From assembly GCA_036897485.1 (NCBI GenBank), contig JAYMTF010000207.1, positions 1 through 45,456 on the forward strand: a stretch of 45,456 bases of DNA. The letters run 5' to 3'. Below are positions 1-12,085 of the stretch, one piece after another. Every line of letters begins with the position of its first letter. Within the stretch, counting starts at the first letter, position 1. The notes beneath the pieces were generated by a model that did not search any database, had not been told where the DNA came from, and worked only from the letters and a program-made list of their open reading frames with translations. This stretch comes from Pelargonium nanum. Its lineage: Eukaryota > Streptophyta > Magnoliopsida > Geraniales > Geraniaceae. A program made the position numbers and the translations under genes.

Positions 1-324
1 CACAAACGAAAGCAATCACCGCCTCCCTAGATACCCTGATGGTATTACACTCATACGAGAGACGCGACCACTCCGATACGATAGTCCTAGCCGCCGCTTT
101 TTTACAACTATTTTTAAGGACATCACATATTAGTTGTTAACTCTCCATTTAAACCCATAAATTCCACCCAATACACCTAGTGGGAGACGTCATTCAGTTA
201 GTTATTAGCTCAGGTATCCAAAGCGCATCATCTTGGCCCAGTATGCTTTGGTAGATTTTTTAGCCGTTGTAGACTAGAACCAAAACACGGGAGCTGCCGA
301 ATCGCTCACTACTGAGGGACATCA
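1..324. other. Upstream region of the first gene, no gene seen
   Basis: No convincing reading frame, RNA gene or repeat was seen. It lies directly upstream of the leader of the acidic membrane-protein gene and probably holds its promoter, but I could not fix a TATA box or transcription start. Confidence 0.4.
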
Positions 325-606
325 ATGGCGGACTCGAGCGTCCTGAGATTGATAGTGATGAGCCTAAAGGGTTTGTTTGGGTCGCAAAATAAGAATCAAA
401 ATCACTTAATTTTGCGTCCACAACAACCGCCACATTTTCGTCCGTTTCTCATCTCGCAAGAGAAACTCGAGAAAGTCCTGAAATGGAGGATCGCAGAAAG
501 CTACCAGCCAGCCATAATTTTCCAAAAATACCGATTCCCAATTCCACCGAGAGAAAGAGAGGTTTTGGAGCAACAAAGCAAACATCTTGAAAATTCATCA
601 TTTTGA
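325..606 (+). CDS. 93-codon ORF in the putative leader (possible uORF)
   Basis: An open frame of 93 codons starts with ATG in a good plant context (ATGGCG) and ends in TGA at 604-606, 300 bases before the start of the large acidic protein. A consensus-like donor (GAG|GTACTA, GT at 608-609) follows the stop at once, and a plausible acceptor (TTTTAG, ending at 867) precedes the main ATG. The simplest reading is therefore a spliced 5' leader whose first exon carries this frame. The predicted peptide is basic, has no domain I recognise, and could be fortuitous. Alternatives are a real upstream ORF that lowers translation of the main frame, or a separate small gene. Confidence 0.3.
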   Translation: MADSSVLRLIVMSLKGLFGSQNKNQNHLILRPQQPPHFRPFLISQEKLEKVLKWRIAESYQPAIIFQKYRFPIPPREREVLEQQSKHLENSSF

Positions 607-906
607 GGTACTAACTTTTTTCTCTTCTTCCCTTTTTCTTCATGATCGTCAAAAGTATATTCTCTAAATTCTGCATTTTTTTAGCTTCTCATTGATCTCC
701 ATCAAAAACCCTATTTTCATTCTAATTGGAATGTGAGTTGTTTCTTGTGTTCTTTTGAATTTGCTCATCAAATTAAAAAAAAACCCCAATTTCCATTGTA
801 ATTTGAATGTGGGTTGGTTCATATACTCTTCATGAAATTAATGTCTTGTCTTGATCATATGTTTTAGAGGTTCTAATTAGTTAAGAAAATAAATAGATAG
901 ATTGAT

Positions 907-3900
907 ATGGGAATTGCAAAGAGTATTGGGGTTGGTCTATGGAAATTTCTTAAGCTTTCCACGATCACAACTTATACATTTGTACGAAAATATCCATTTG
1001 TTTCGGGTATATTAGTACTAGCCTTTCTTCTATACATATTTGTTCCTTATGTTTTCTTTATCGTAGTTTGTTCCTCTCCATTTCTTGTTCTTGTTGTTCT
1101 CCTAGTTTATTTCAAATATAAACGCCCCAAACCCCAAAATGTCAAACAAGTTGAGAAGAAGGAACCCGAGGTGCCTAGTAGATCTGTGTCTTTGAAAGAT
1201 AATGATATCATTATCCTTAGAAATAATGGTACTGCCATAAGCCGTCAGATGAGTAGACGGAGAAATTTCAAGGATAGAAACAGATTGGACTGCGATGCCG
1301 GAAAAGATGATGATTTGGTTTCCTTGACAGCCAGCCTCCGTGAATTGCTTGGTTTAACTTCACAATTTGAAGGCAAGCCAAAAGTGAGGTTTGAGGTGAA
1401 GAAGAGTAGATCTTTGAATAAAAAAGAGGGTTCCGCTCGTGAAAAGGTTCTCACCTCAGAGACTTGGTCAAAGCCTGATTTTACATCACACTGTGGCTTT
1501 GTTGAGCAGCCCCACAAATTTGATGGCAATGGTGGTAAATTAAATACTGAAAGCAAGGGAGAAGCAAAAGATGATAAAAAGGCACCGGAGTATAGGAAAA
1601 AACTTATAGAATATTGGACAAAAAGTGAACATAAGAATCTTATGGATCTTAGGATTTCTGAGATAGAAAGTAATAAAAGACTGGAGGTTCTCATTGCGAA
1701 AAGAAGAGCAAGAAAGTTGATGAAGATGCAAGATGTGAAAAGTCTGATTGGCATTGACACCGATAGTTTTGCTTTGCCTGAACTTGAAATTGCACCCATT
1801 TCAGTCTCAAGGACCGATGATCTTGATCCCTTGGCAGGTGAAGTCTCACCGCTGCCCGGTTCAGCTCCCCCCATTTTGCTGCCAGTGCGAAATCCATTTG
1901 ACCTTCCTTATGATCCACTTGAAGAAAAGCCTAATCTTAGGGGAGACAGTTTCCTTGAAGAAGAAATCACAACAACTCAACAGAAGGACATGCTTTTGTG
2001 CAGGCATGAGAGCTTCCATCTGGGGCCTTCTTTCCCATTAGAACCCAAGCAAGACCTGCGGGACGGTATGTTTGGTCCCTATTTTGGTACTGCATACAGA
2101 GAGTCTGAGGTGCTGGGGTACCCCAAATCTAGAATGCAGCCAAGTAAGACTCGTAGTTTTCTTCTCTGTTACATATGCTTTGTTACTACTTGTAGTTCTT
2201 ACTTTCCACATCCGATCAGAATAAACTTTTTTGTTGACAAATGTTTCAGAAACTGAGAATGTGTATTTTTTTTCTCCCCACAGAGAAGGATGATCATGAT
2301 CGCCTAGGCGAGCAACTATTATCCTTAGAAGATAAATCCATATCTCGTAATCTCAACATTCAGGATATTGCTGAAGTAGAGCAAGCTCCGAATCAGGAAA
2401 CAAACCCTGTCGAGTTGGAACGTGAAAAGGATAAAGAAACTGACAATAAAACAACTCAAATCGAAGGTCAGGGGGTTGAGAATGCTCACAATATTGAGTC
2501 AGGAATAGGTAAGCAAAGTCAAGTTCAAATAGAGACCGATGCGAATAACACAACTCAAAGCCAAGGTCAGGGGGTTGAGAATGCTCAGGATATTGAGTCA
2601 AGAATAGGTAAGCAAAGTCAAGTTCAAGTAGACACCGATGCGAATGACGTTGACCATAGTGATAGTGATAGTGAGTCGTCAAGTGGATCATCTTCATCTG
2701 ACGAAGATGACATCTTCAATGCAAATATAGCTGGAGTTGCAGTAAGTCTAACATCTAAAGGGCGTAACTTTCCTAATGTGTTACAACCTTTGAGAAGGTC
2801 TCTCCCTTCAATTCCAAAGAACATACCTAGAAAAGAACTTGCATGTGACTATATCCCATCTGCTGAAGACAAGGCAAGAAGAGAAGACTATTTATTTTTT
2901 GCAGAGAGGAGTTTTGGCCATGCGCATACTCACTCTGTAGCTTCTGATATGCAAGTAGAGGTCTCAGAAGGTGGTTCGCCTCCACCAATAGTCAATGAAT
3001 CTTTCACATATGATAGGGACAATGAAAACGAGAATAGTTATGGCAGTGAAGACTTGTGGGGTGCCTCTCCTCGCGTAGGTGGAATAAAAAAACAACAGTC
3101 AAGTCCAGGGGAAGTACACGATGCTGGTGAAGAAGTAACGACAGAAGCAGGGGATTCAGGAGCTAGCAAGAGCTCAGTGGATCAACAGGATATGGCTGAC
3201 ACAAATTTATTGTCACCACAAGGAACTGAAGTACAGGAAAATCGGGTAGAGGAAGATATTGGGGATTGTGGAGAATCGAAGTTGTCTCTTGGACGTCTAG
3301 AAGCAGAGCAGTTGATTGATAGACTGAGGATTCACCCATCTCATGAAGTTGACTCTGAAAAATCAGAGGTAAGTTGATCAGTTGAATTCTAAATAGATTA
3401 TGATAGTTTGTTAAATAAAATAATAGGCAAGTTTTAAACTTTATTGGTCTAGATCTGATCCATTTGATAATTAGGCAACATGACATTGTTGTAGAACCAA
3501 ATTGAGTGTGACATTGGACTCACAGGTGTTACCTCATCTTGAACAGGAACAGTCTTATTCTACTGGGCGGTCTCTTGTGAATGATAATGCTAAAATTAAC
3601 GATCTCAATGATAAAGTAACCTGTGAAAAGGAAAAGTCTGAATCTGTTAAAGACAGTGAAGGAGAATCCTTAGATTTGATCAGACAGGAAGCTGATGTGG
3701 CCCCCCAAAACCTACCCGAGGCAAGTCGGGTGGACAATTCAACGCATATGGAAGATATTGTTGGAAAATCCATAAAACCATCAGATGATGAAGCAATTGA
3801 TAGCCTATCGAAGTCGGTCAAGGAAAATCGGAACCTAAGCTTCATTGAAGATAATGAAAAGTTAGGGAAACTAGATGACCATGAAGATACTAATCACCCA

Positions 3901-5385
3901 CCAAAACCATCTGAAGCTGACAGAAAATTAGAATCTGTGGAAGATGCTCAAGGTAATTCAGAAATGATGGAATCTGATGCTGTCGCTGACCAGTCAGACC
4001 CTGTAATTGGGAGCAGTAAATCAGATACCGCTCCAACTTCGGTAGGACTGGTAAATAATAAAATTGTTTTCCTGTATTTTCAATATGGTGTTTGAGTTTT
4101 ATCATAGAATATACGAGAACTAGGAATGTTAACAGTACCATTTATGCACCCCATTGTTGCAAGATATCTTTTATTTCTGTCACCTTGTTAAGAATCAGTT
4201 GTAGCATCATTCCTTACATATTATAGCCTCCATATATCTTTTTCACTAACTTACTATTTGACAACTTCCAGTCCTATGATCACATTTAATAATAATAATA
4301 ATAATAACTTGTTCATACTAATTTTGCTTTTCTTTTCTTTTTTCTTCTTGGCTTTGGTTTTTCTTTTTTAATGAATGGAATTAGAACATGCTAAACATAA
4401 AATGGTATTTAATGTTCAAACATATTAAGCCAATATGCTTAAATTTTGCTCTTCTTATGTTTAACAGGAACCAGAATATCATCATCTACAGAGTTCCACA
4501 CCATCTGACATCATTATTGACAATCTGAATCAAACATTAATGAGTGAGATCATGAACGAGGACAAGTCGAAATCAGTTGGTCATGGTGAACTGGTATCCC
4601 AAGCATCAGTCATAGAAGAGCCTGTTTCAAAAAAATTGACAACTATTGGGGAATCTAACTCAAGGTCTACCAGAGACATTGAGGGTGCAAGCAGGCATAG
4701 CTTTGATGCCATACAAAGTGTCAAAGGTGAATCAGAAGGTTCAATAATGGACAGTGCTGAAATGGATAATCGAGTAAACCATAAAGTCATCACAGAACTG
4801 CCAAAACCAACAGGATCTGAAGTCGTGGTTGCCAAGGGAGACGTAAATGATGGACACAAAAGACAGAATAAAGTAGAATCCCAATCATCAACTATAGAAG
4901 AACCTGTTCCAGAACTGTTGACAAGCGCAGAAGAATCTAACTTAAGGTCTACCAGAGACATTGAGAGTGAGAGCCAGCATAGCTCAGAAGCCATCCAAAG
5001 TGTCAAGGGTGAATCAGAAGCTTTGATGAGAGACGTCACCAAGATGAATAATCTGGTGAACCATGAGCTCATCGCAGAACTGTCAAAATCAATGGGATCT
5101 GAAATTATGATTTCCGAGCCAGAGGTAAATGATGGTCAGAAAGGACATAGTGAAGTAGATTCCTCGGCTTCAGTTATAGAAGAGCATGTTGGAGAACCAT
5201 TGACAACTGTTGATGAATCTAACTTAAGGTCTTCCAATGACATTGAGGACGAGAGCAAGCATAGCTCAGAAGCCATCCAAAGTGTCGAGGGTGAATCAGA
5301 AGCTTTGAAGAGGGACAGTACCGAGATGAATAATCAGGTGAACCATGAGCTCATCGCAGAACTCCCGAAACAACCAGATCCATAG
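907..5385 (+). CDS. Large acidic repeat-rich protein with N-terminal membrane hairpin
   Basis: Four exons, 907-2143, 2284-3368, 3526-4050 and 4468-5385, join in frame with GT-AG borders to 1254 codons plus stop. Residues about 29-68 form two adjoining very hydrophobic segments (one long or two short membrane helices), preceded by a short basic amphipathic start and followed by a Lys/Arg-rich stretch. The rest is hydrophilic, rich in Glu, Ser, Asp and Lys, with a Ser/Asp/Glu run in exon 2. Exon 2 carries a 33-codon tandem duplication (2451-2549 and 2550-2648). Exon 4 carries three 94-codon repeats starting at 4597, 4879 and 5161, the last cut short by the stop. The plan matches plant proteins annotated as unknown, trichohyalin-like or cardiomyopathy-associated-like, such as those I recall at At1g07330 and At2g29620, but it is longer than those. 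Function is unknown; anchoring in the ER or another endomembrane is an inference. The exon 3 donor could instead be at 4042 (also in phase), removing three codons. Confidence 0.85.
2451..2648 (+). repeat. 99-bp tandem duplication inside the coding region
   Basis: Two head-to-tail 99-bp units keep the frame and encode two near-identical 33-residue blocks, each containing the motif GQGVENA and ending with a TDAN motif. Only a few differences separate the copies, so the duplication is young relative to the gene. Confidence 0.85.
4597..5385 (+). repeat. Three 282-bp (94-codon) coding repeats
   Basis: Unit starts at 4597, 4879 and 5161 are exactly 282 bp apart. Each unit encodes an IEE(P/H)V motif near its start, then ESN.RS..DIE, then AIQSV.GESE and NH..I.EL. 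The third unit stops after about 74 codons. The frame is kept in all three units, so this is repeat expansion within an exon rather than decay. Confidence 0.9.
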
Positions 5386-5820
5386 TTACAGTTTTAAACC
5401 CAGAGGAAAATGTTCATACAGAGACAATGAAATGCTACAAAGGGCAAGTCTGGAGATGCTAAGGCTCCTGTCTAGAATTGAGCTAACAGGTAACTGAAAT
5501 GGTTGAGTATGTCAATCACACAAAGACAATGTGGAGCTGCATATCCACTGATGACTAACCTATTTACCTTGAAGTGTAGTTCACAAATTGTTCCGCGCAT
5601 TGTGGAACATAAATCATTGCTACTGCTGGGAATTTCCGGTTCCAGTTTCAAAATGATATCTGGTTTTCCTCAGAAAATTGTGTTTGTACCATTCAAAAGA
5701 AATTGAGAACCATTTGATGCTAAGGTTCAATTTAGAAGATGTAATCACTATAGTAGAAGGAATGCAATTAGATTGTAGATGAGTTGCGCGTCATTACAAT
5801 AAAAAATCATTGATTCTCCC
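5386..5820 (+). other. 3' untranslated region of the acidic-protein gene
   Basis: This follows the TAG stop at 5383-5385. A canonical AATAAA lies at 5798-5803, so the transcript plausibly ends near 5820. A strong-looking donor (ACAG|GTAACT) near 5490 and an exon-like stretch at about 6214-6276, with an acceptor before and ACCAG|GTATTT after, hint at spliced or longer 3' ends. I could not confirm this. Confidence 0.5.
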
Positions 5821-8800
5821 TTACAAAGGATTGCCATTTGTTGTAAAGAACCTATTTTTGTTTTACTTAATTTGTTCATGAAAAATGTCGGGAAAGGAAT
5901 TTACTTTTCAAGTAAACATGAACTTATACTATTGAAATTGGAGTTTGTACATGTTTATCAGTTTTGTGCATAAGATTTCTAGATTGGCTATGCTTAAGAT
6001 TTATTCAGCTTATTCATTAGATATATGTTATGTCCCTTCCGTTCTACCGTTTTCTCTTGTCCTAGCAAGCCTCAAGTGTATCGACTCTGATTTGCTTTAC
6101 TTGATTGGGCATGAAATCTTTTAGGCATGATTGATTGAACAGTTCATGATATGTAGATATAATGCCTCTTTGTTTTTCCTATTCCTCTGTATTTTTTTCC
6201 TGTGAAATGTAGCAAGAGATTATTCTTCAGATCTTAGTGGACCAGTGAATCAGCCCGGATTAGCAAGACTTACCAGGTATTTTCTCTTTTCATTTTATTC
6301 AATTCATGTAGCAGCTATGAACTCTAGCGCTTCCTTCATTTGGTATAGATGCTGGTACGTTTATTCTCTTGAGACGCATTTTAGAATAGAAGCATCGGAA
6401 TATCTGTTAGAAATGAGGAGGAATCAAGGTGACCGACCGAAAGTTTTTTTTCTTTTTAGTTTTTGAGATATCATGTATGTGGTTGTAAGTTGTAACTGGT
6501 TAAGGTGTTGATCACAGAAAAATCAGAATAAAGTGGCCAAGGTGCTTTCTCTTGCAACTTGCAGAAAGGCTATTTCTTTTGAAAAAGATGGTGGTTTGTT
6601 TTGTCATTTACCTTGTGGCAAGGCCATTTTGCAATTGGCAAATGACCCTATTTTCTTTGCTTAATGGGTGTGCAAGTGGGATGAGAGTGAGTACAAGTTC
6701 TTCATGATAGTTGCTACAGAAAAAGAAAAAATATATATATTTATATTATTAATTGCTGGTAGCTATAGCAAGAAAAATAGCAGAAACAGCAAAAGAAAAG
6801 AGAGGAATTGCAGGTAGAAACAGCACACCTAGAATTCAAGGCTTGTTTGCAAACTATGGTAACTTTTTAATATAGATAATTGTTCAAAACTGTTGAGTTA
6901 CATATTTTTACTGAAAGGGTACAATTTTTTTTTTTTTTTTTTTGCTGCATGTGTTTATTGCTTCTGTTCATGCCCATGATGGAGCAAAGACGGGTTGCTC
7001 TCTAATAATTCATGAAGATTCTAATAATCTTTTCTGTTTACGAATTACAGTTTCACAAAGAAACTGGCCAAGATTGATTACCATAGATGTTTATTCACAA
7101 GAATTAGGAAAATTCCGATAGAACTTTTCCTTGTCTTTCTGTGAGTGAATATCAAGCAAGATTGTTTCTTTTTGTAAGGTAATATTAATTTTATTAATAT
7201 TATTGTCAAATTATATATTTCATTAAAAACATATCTTAACATGAGTAATTTGATTCACAGATATCGAATGTTCGTAATAACTATAAATTGTCACATAACT
7301 GGTTAAAATTTCGACTTCAAGAGTGATGTAATAAAACTAATTATTGATCTCTTCAAAGTGTCGCCGCCGTCCCAAGTGAAATTTACTGACTCATAATAAA
7401 AAAACAAATTTTAATAAGAGAAGACAAAATAGAACTTCCAACATTATAACACATACCACAATCTCATAAACAATGTATAGAAATGACATATATATATATA
7501 CTAAAATACAATTTTAAATAGATTTAGAAAGTTTATTTTAAAATTTATTTCTTTTTGCCAACTCCATTGAGCTTTATTTGAGTCATTAGCAAATCATCAT
7601 GGTTACTTTTGTCTTATTAGATGATAAAATGATTAGTTCAACATATCACTTAATTAGGAGGAAGATTCTTGTTCTGTGGAAGAAGAAAATATATTTAGTA
7701 TATAAGGTCAATGGAATTTCTCCACCAAAAGAGAATCTCCAATCCCATTCACATTTATAATTAATTATTCTAATTACTTCTGATTAGCAAAAGGTAAAGA
7801 GCCCTTTTTCAACTTAATGAAAAGCTACCTTGTGTGCTTGTCTCCATGAATGGGATCATCACAAATCTGAGCCTCAGATTTGGTTCAGTAAAAAATTCAA
7901 AAAATTCTGAGCTTGGTTGGTTCCGTACAATTTAGAATCATAAAAACAGTCTCATTCAGTATTAGGTAAGGGCATAGTTCATATTTGGGCTGAAAATTTA
8001 GTATTGTCAAATAAATCAGTTCGAATTCGATTCGGTTATTTAACAGGTGGAATTATACGACTCGTTTACGAGCGAATTAACACAACTAACACATTTGTAT
8101 AATTTGGTTTAGAATTACACAGTCTAACTCGACACTTTTAAATAAACGGTTTGACACTGACCCGACGCAGTCCGATTTGACTTGTTAAATTCATATGGGT
8201 CGATTTTTACACCATGTTCAAAATTTACATTTTTACCCTTAACTGGTTAAGTCAATAAACGGGTTATACGTATTTGATATCAACATGATCTGAATATTAA
8301 ACGAGCTGAGTTGCTCAACTCCAAAATTACACAAATCTGATTAAAATTGAATCCAATACTACTTATGTATTGTCAACCTAGTTTTAGGTAACACCGTAAA
8401 AGCCATAACATGCTGTCATTATGATGATCAAATCCAGGAGAGAAGTTAAGCTCTAGACTAATTCAAAAGACAAAAGAATAGTGAATAATTTAACAGATTA
8501 ATCTGATCTGAATCTCACTTTACACTAACCAACATTCTTCTAAATTTTATTTATTAATTAAACCCCATAAGAGGGATCTTCCTCTTTGTGTGAGGATCTC
8601 CAAAGAAAGATCTCCAAAATGAACCAAAGATTACCAAAGAGGAAGAAAAAGGGAGTTTCAAGCATATGATTCTTCACTGAGTGGAATGTAGAGTCAGCTT
8701 CAACTACAAGTTTCTTTCTTTTTTAGGTCAAATCCAGTCAAGCAAGTAGTTTTGAGTTTTACTGTATAAACATCTCAGTGGCTAAACAGTGTAGAATTCA

Positions 8801-9656
8801 TTTCCAAATTCAGTGATTTGTGATTAGCATTCAATGAATAAAGTCAATGCCTTCAACAAATTGTCATGGTTAAAATTTCACAACGACGGGAGTCTCGTGC
8901 ATTGGACTGACTTTGATGAGTAGAACAAGAACATTTCGAATCATGGGTTCGTGTCATTTGACTAGATTTCACGCGATAAAGAAACACATTGTCCAAAAAC
9001 AGGCATACACGATAACAACACGAATAAAAGTAAATGAAGAATAGCTTGAAGATCCTCCTGTGCATTTGCAATTAGAGCATATATGCAGAATTTGACAGAT
9101 AACAGATGCTTCTTTGCATCAAGGAATATAAATGAATTGAGTCTTTTGCCTAAAACATGTTAAGCTTTCAACATATGATTGTAGATGCTTATCTTGTCCA
9201 TGAATATCATAGACTTTATTACATTCCCCATGCAAGCATGTTTACTGGTGCATCTTCCTCCTGCATCCTCCTAATCTTATCTCATAGGACCTGTCTTAAG
9301 GAATCAAAATAATGGGACTTGTCAAGACTCAGAGAGTGTCAACTTTGGAGCTTTCTCTGCAAACCCATTTTCTTGCACTCAAGCCTTTGGTAACAAAAAC
9401 ACCCCAAATCCATGCCCAACTTGTCAACAATTTGAGTTTTGAGACTCATACACTCAGTTTCAATCTGGAATTCTAAGTAAAATACAAGCTTGTCCCCTTC
9501 AAGTTCAAAGATGACTATGGACTAATCAAGTTCTGAATAGCATATTTACATGAAACTGTGAAAAAGAAGCACAACAAGAGCTATTTTTCTAGTGAACTGA
9601 AAGTAGACAATATTGGCATATGAGAAACCAAATGAGAACTCGAAAACACTCTTATC
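5821..9656. other. Intergenic, AT-rich, no gene seen
   Basis: No supported gene lies in this 3.8-kb stretch. It holds poly-A/T and TA tracts (for example around 6730 and 7490), a degenerate repeat segment at about 7980-8340 described separately, and the downstream flank of the MYB gene at its right end. The short frames present lack codon or domain support. Confidence 0.6.
7980..8345. repeat. Degenerate dispersed repeat, copy A
   Basis: Part of this segment reappears in the same orientation at about 11690-12080. Shared marks include a 'gtcaataaacg.gttatacgtatt' stretch (near 8232 and near 11950), followed at similar spacing by 'attaaac.ag'. It also shares the ACGAC/ACACG flavour of short repeats at 24550, 30400 and 37140. 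The family is not identified; a non-autonomous element is likely. Confidence 0.5.
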
Positions 9657-10638
9657 TCATCCGCGAGGGTAGTGCTGCGAGGATTGCATCTGGAAGGCCA
9701 GATTTTGAGATCCAATGTAGGACTCGTGAAATGATTTTTGTCCATACAAGTTCATCCCGTAAGAGGGAGACATGAACACATTTCCATGTGTTGCATTGAA
9801 AGCCATGGTTGATCCACCATTTGGCAGATTCCAACCGAAATGTGATCTGGTCATGGCACCAGAACTGAGCTGCTGAGAAAGCACCGATGAATGGTCAGGC
9901 GAAGAGGGTGCTTTCTTTTCCGGCAAAGGTGTTCTCGTATCTGTGAGATTCACAGTTGTTATGTCATGGATGCTAGCTCTTCTCTTGTCTTTGCCACCGG
10001 AAAGCTGCCGGATAAAGTACTTTTGGGCATGACTAGCCACCTGAGTAGGTGTCCTAGTGACCACAAAATTGCGAGAGATGTTTCTCCAATCTCCCTTTCC
10101 ATACTTTTTCAGACCCATCAGAAACAACCTGTTTATTCATACAAATCATCCAAAACCGACATCAGAAAATCAGTAAATGATCAATCTTACGAACATGTAC
10201 GAACAAGACTTACTTATGCTCTTCTTCAGTCCATGGAACTCCTTTCTTCCTGTCCTGATCAACAGGCCGGTTCGAGGAAGATCGCTTGCCTCCAATCCCG
10301 TAGGATTGCTTGAATCCATCAAACCCGTGATTGCTCACCCAATCCAATGTAAAAGGAGAGGCGCTATATCCCGGAATTGGGATCAATCCAGCTTCTATAT
10401 TGCTAACATCATCTTCCAATTCCTTATACTGCTTGATCACATCCCCAACAGTTTTTCCTGGGATCATAGCCGCCACTTTGTGCCATCGATCCGGAGTGTC
10501 CTTATCGTACACAGCAAGAGCATTCTCGAACATTTTGTTCTCAGCAACTGTCCATTTCGTGCTCTTGCTCTCCTCAAGAAGCCAATTCGGGCTCGAAAGA
10601 TATGATCTTGGCGACAGAATTTCCATTTCCCACTTCAT
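9657..10638 (-). CDS. DIV: DIVARICATA-type MYB transcription factor
   Basis: Two exons on the minus strand, 10638-10214 and 10128-9657, give 298 residues; the intron has a GTAAGT donor and the AA|G junction restores a Lys codon. The start at 10638 (MKWEMEIL) matches the usual start of eudicot DIV proteins, although MEIL at 10626 is also possible. The first MYB-like repeat covers about residues 27-75 with Trp29 and the PGKTVGDVI core. The second covers about 134-185 (VPWTEEEHK, then [11 protein letters not shown]) and includes SHAQKYF at 174-180. The linker contains [11 protein letters not shown] and the tail has the conserved FQMQS near its end. DIV proteins are nuclear DNA-binding factors known from dorsoventral flower patterning in Antirrhinum and from stress and growth control elsewhere. 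This copy looks intact. Which target genes it controls here cannot be seen. Confidence 0.95.
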
Positions 10639-11470
10639 CACAATCCAAATTCACCACACACACAGAAACTATAAAACTATAGCAGCAACATAGCAGCTGA
10701 TTCGAAGAAATTCACAATTGTTCTACTGATCTTGAACACCATAGAAAGGGGAAAAAAACAGAGGTGGAGAGGAGATGATTGGAGCAAGGTGGAGATATGA
10801 CGACAAAAATATCAGCGTTAAATCAAGGAGCATTTGAAAAGAATCAGAATACCTTTTTTGTGCACAAGGCAATACCCCAGAGGAATCTAGAAAAGACCCT
10901 TTTTTTTTCTCCCCAAAAATCAACCTAAATCACCCAAATTGATTAACAATAAAATAAAAATCAAAAACCCTAGAAACCACCCACTAAGATATGATTATGA
11001 AGCCAGTGGAGTTTCCTGGGAAACAAACAGAAACAGACCATTTGCCCAGATGCCATTCTGAGACAAATGAACAGAAAACTTTTGTCTGTAGAATATCAAA
11101 AAGAGGAAAGCTATAAGAGCTACCAAACACACCCTTTCTCCACCTCCATAACCCAATTGAGCAAACAGGGTATTGCTCTGGATTATCTGATAAATTTCAA
11201 ATTTTGAGCAGTGAAAACATGGAGATGAACAGGAAAAATATCTATTCTTTCCTCTTTTTCCAGCAAAGAAAATAGAAGAAAGAGCAAAAGTACAATAATA
11301 ACTATCAAAGGAACAGGCAAAGAGAAAAATACAGGAAGCACAAAAGTGAGCTGAGCTAGCTTCAAGAAATGAATCTAAGTTTTGCTAAAATCTTTGCAGA
11401 CAAAGAGAAAAGCAGAGATTGAAGGTGGTGGGTTGTGATTGGAGGGTATGGGGGTTTTTGTGTGGATACT
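10639..11470 (-). other. Long 5' leader of the DIV-type gene
   Basis: About 0.8 kb separates the inferred TATA box from the start codon and carries no protein frame of its own that I trust. It is pyrimidine-rich on the transcribed sense, as plant leaders often are, and may contain an intron. Long leaders are common in this gene family. Confidence 0.5.
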
Positions 11471-11493
11471 GCAACTGATGAATAGTTCCCTCT

Positions 11494-11504
11494 ATTATAT
11501 ATAT
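11494..11504 (-). promoter_or_regulatory. Putative TATA box of the DIV-type gene
   Basis: On the minus strand the sequence reads TATATATAATAG within an AT-rich stretch. It is followed some 30 bases on by the start of a pyrimidine-rich leader leading into the MYB coding region. The position is inferred from sequence only. Confidence 0.45.
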
Positions 11505-11689
11505 GAAAATTGAGAAGACACTCTCTTTTTCCTTTTTATTTTCCTCAATTAAATTAATCAAAAAGCCCATTTTTATTATTGTTCTAATATTGAGGTCAAA
11601 ATGGGCATCAAGTTGTCAATTTGTGTTCACGGGTTTACAAATCGTGTTTGTGTTATATTTCTCTAATGGAATGTTTGTGTTATGTTAAA

Positions 11690-12085
11690 AATTTAGTATT
11701 ATATCAAATAAGTTATTTTTTATTCGACTTGATTACAAAATAGGCTAAACTAAACTGCACGAACATGTGAGCGAGTTGCCACGATATCATGACATAGGCA
11801 ACGCGCTTGAATAATTAGATTCAAAATTACACAACCCAAACGGATTGATATTGACTCAGTCACTCAGCACGACCCCATGTATTTGACCATGCTAATTAAT
11901 ACTAGTATGAGTTATTTTTCACTTTGAATTCTACACATTTTCACTCAACAAATGAGTCAATAAACGAGTTATACGTATTCGGCACAAATATGACCTAATA
12001 ATTAAACAAGTTAAACTAGTTAACTAAAACTCTATACAAATATGATTTGATGAACCCAAATCCATTTAAATTTGTATCGTGTCAC
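11690..12085. repeat. Degenerate dispersed repeat, copy B
   Basis: This is a same-orientation relative of the segment at 7980-8345, recognised by the shared 'gagtcaataaacgagttata' stretch and the following AATTAAAC. It lies next to a 'gtgttcacgggtt' stretch at about 11620. It is strongly diverged, so an old insertion is likely. Confidence 0.45.

Noticed and set aside
1245-1874. Long open frame (209 codons) opposite the first exon of the acidic-protein gene
   Set aside because: It is the mirror of a real coding exon and has no domain or start context of its own; codon-biased exons often give such antisense frames.
5503-6466. Extra coding exons downstream of the acidic-protein gene
   Set aside because: The frames at 5503-5706 and 6245-6466 are short, compositionally unlike the gene and follow its stop; splice-like signals there at most suggest alternative 3' ends.
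8880-8975. Possible SINE remnant with CGGGAGTCTCGTGCATTGGA and GGGTTCGTG motifs
   Set aside because: The motifs recall the Au-type plant SINE but order and spacing do not fit, and no flanking duplication was found.
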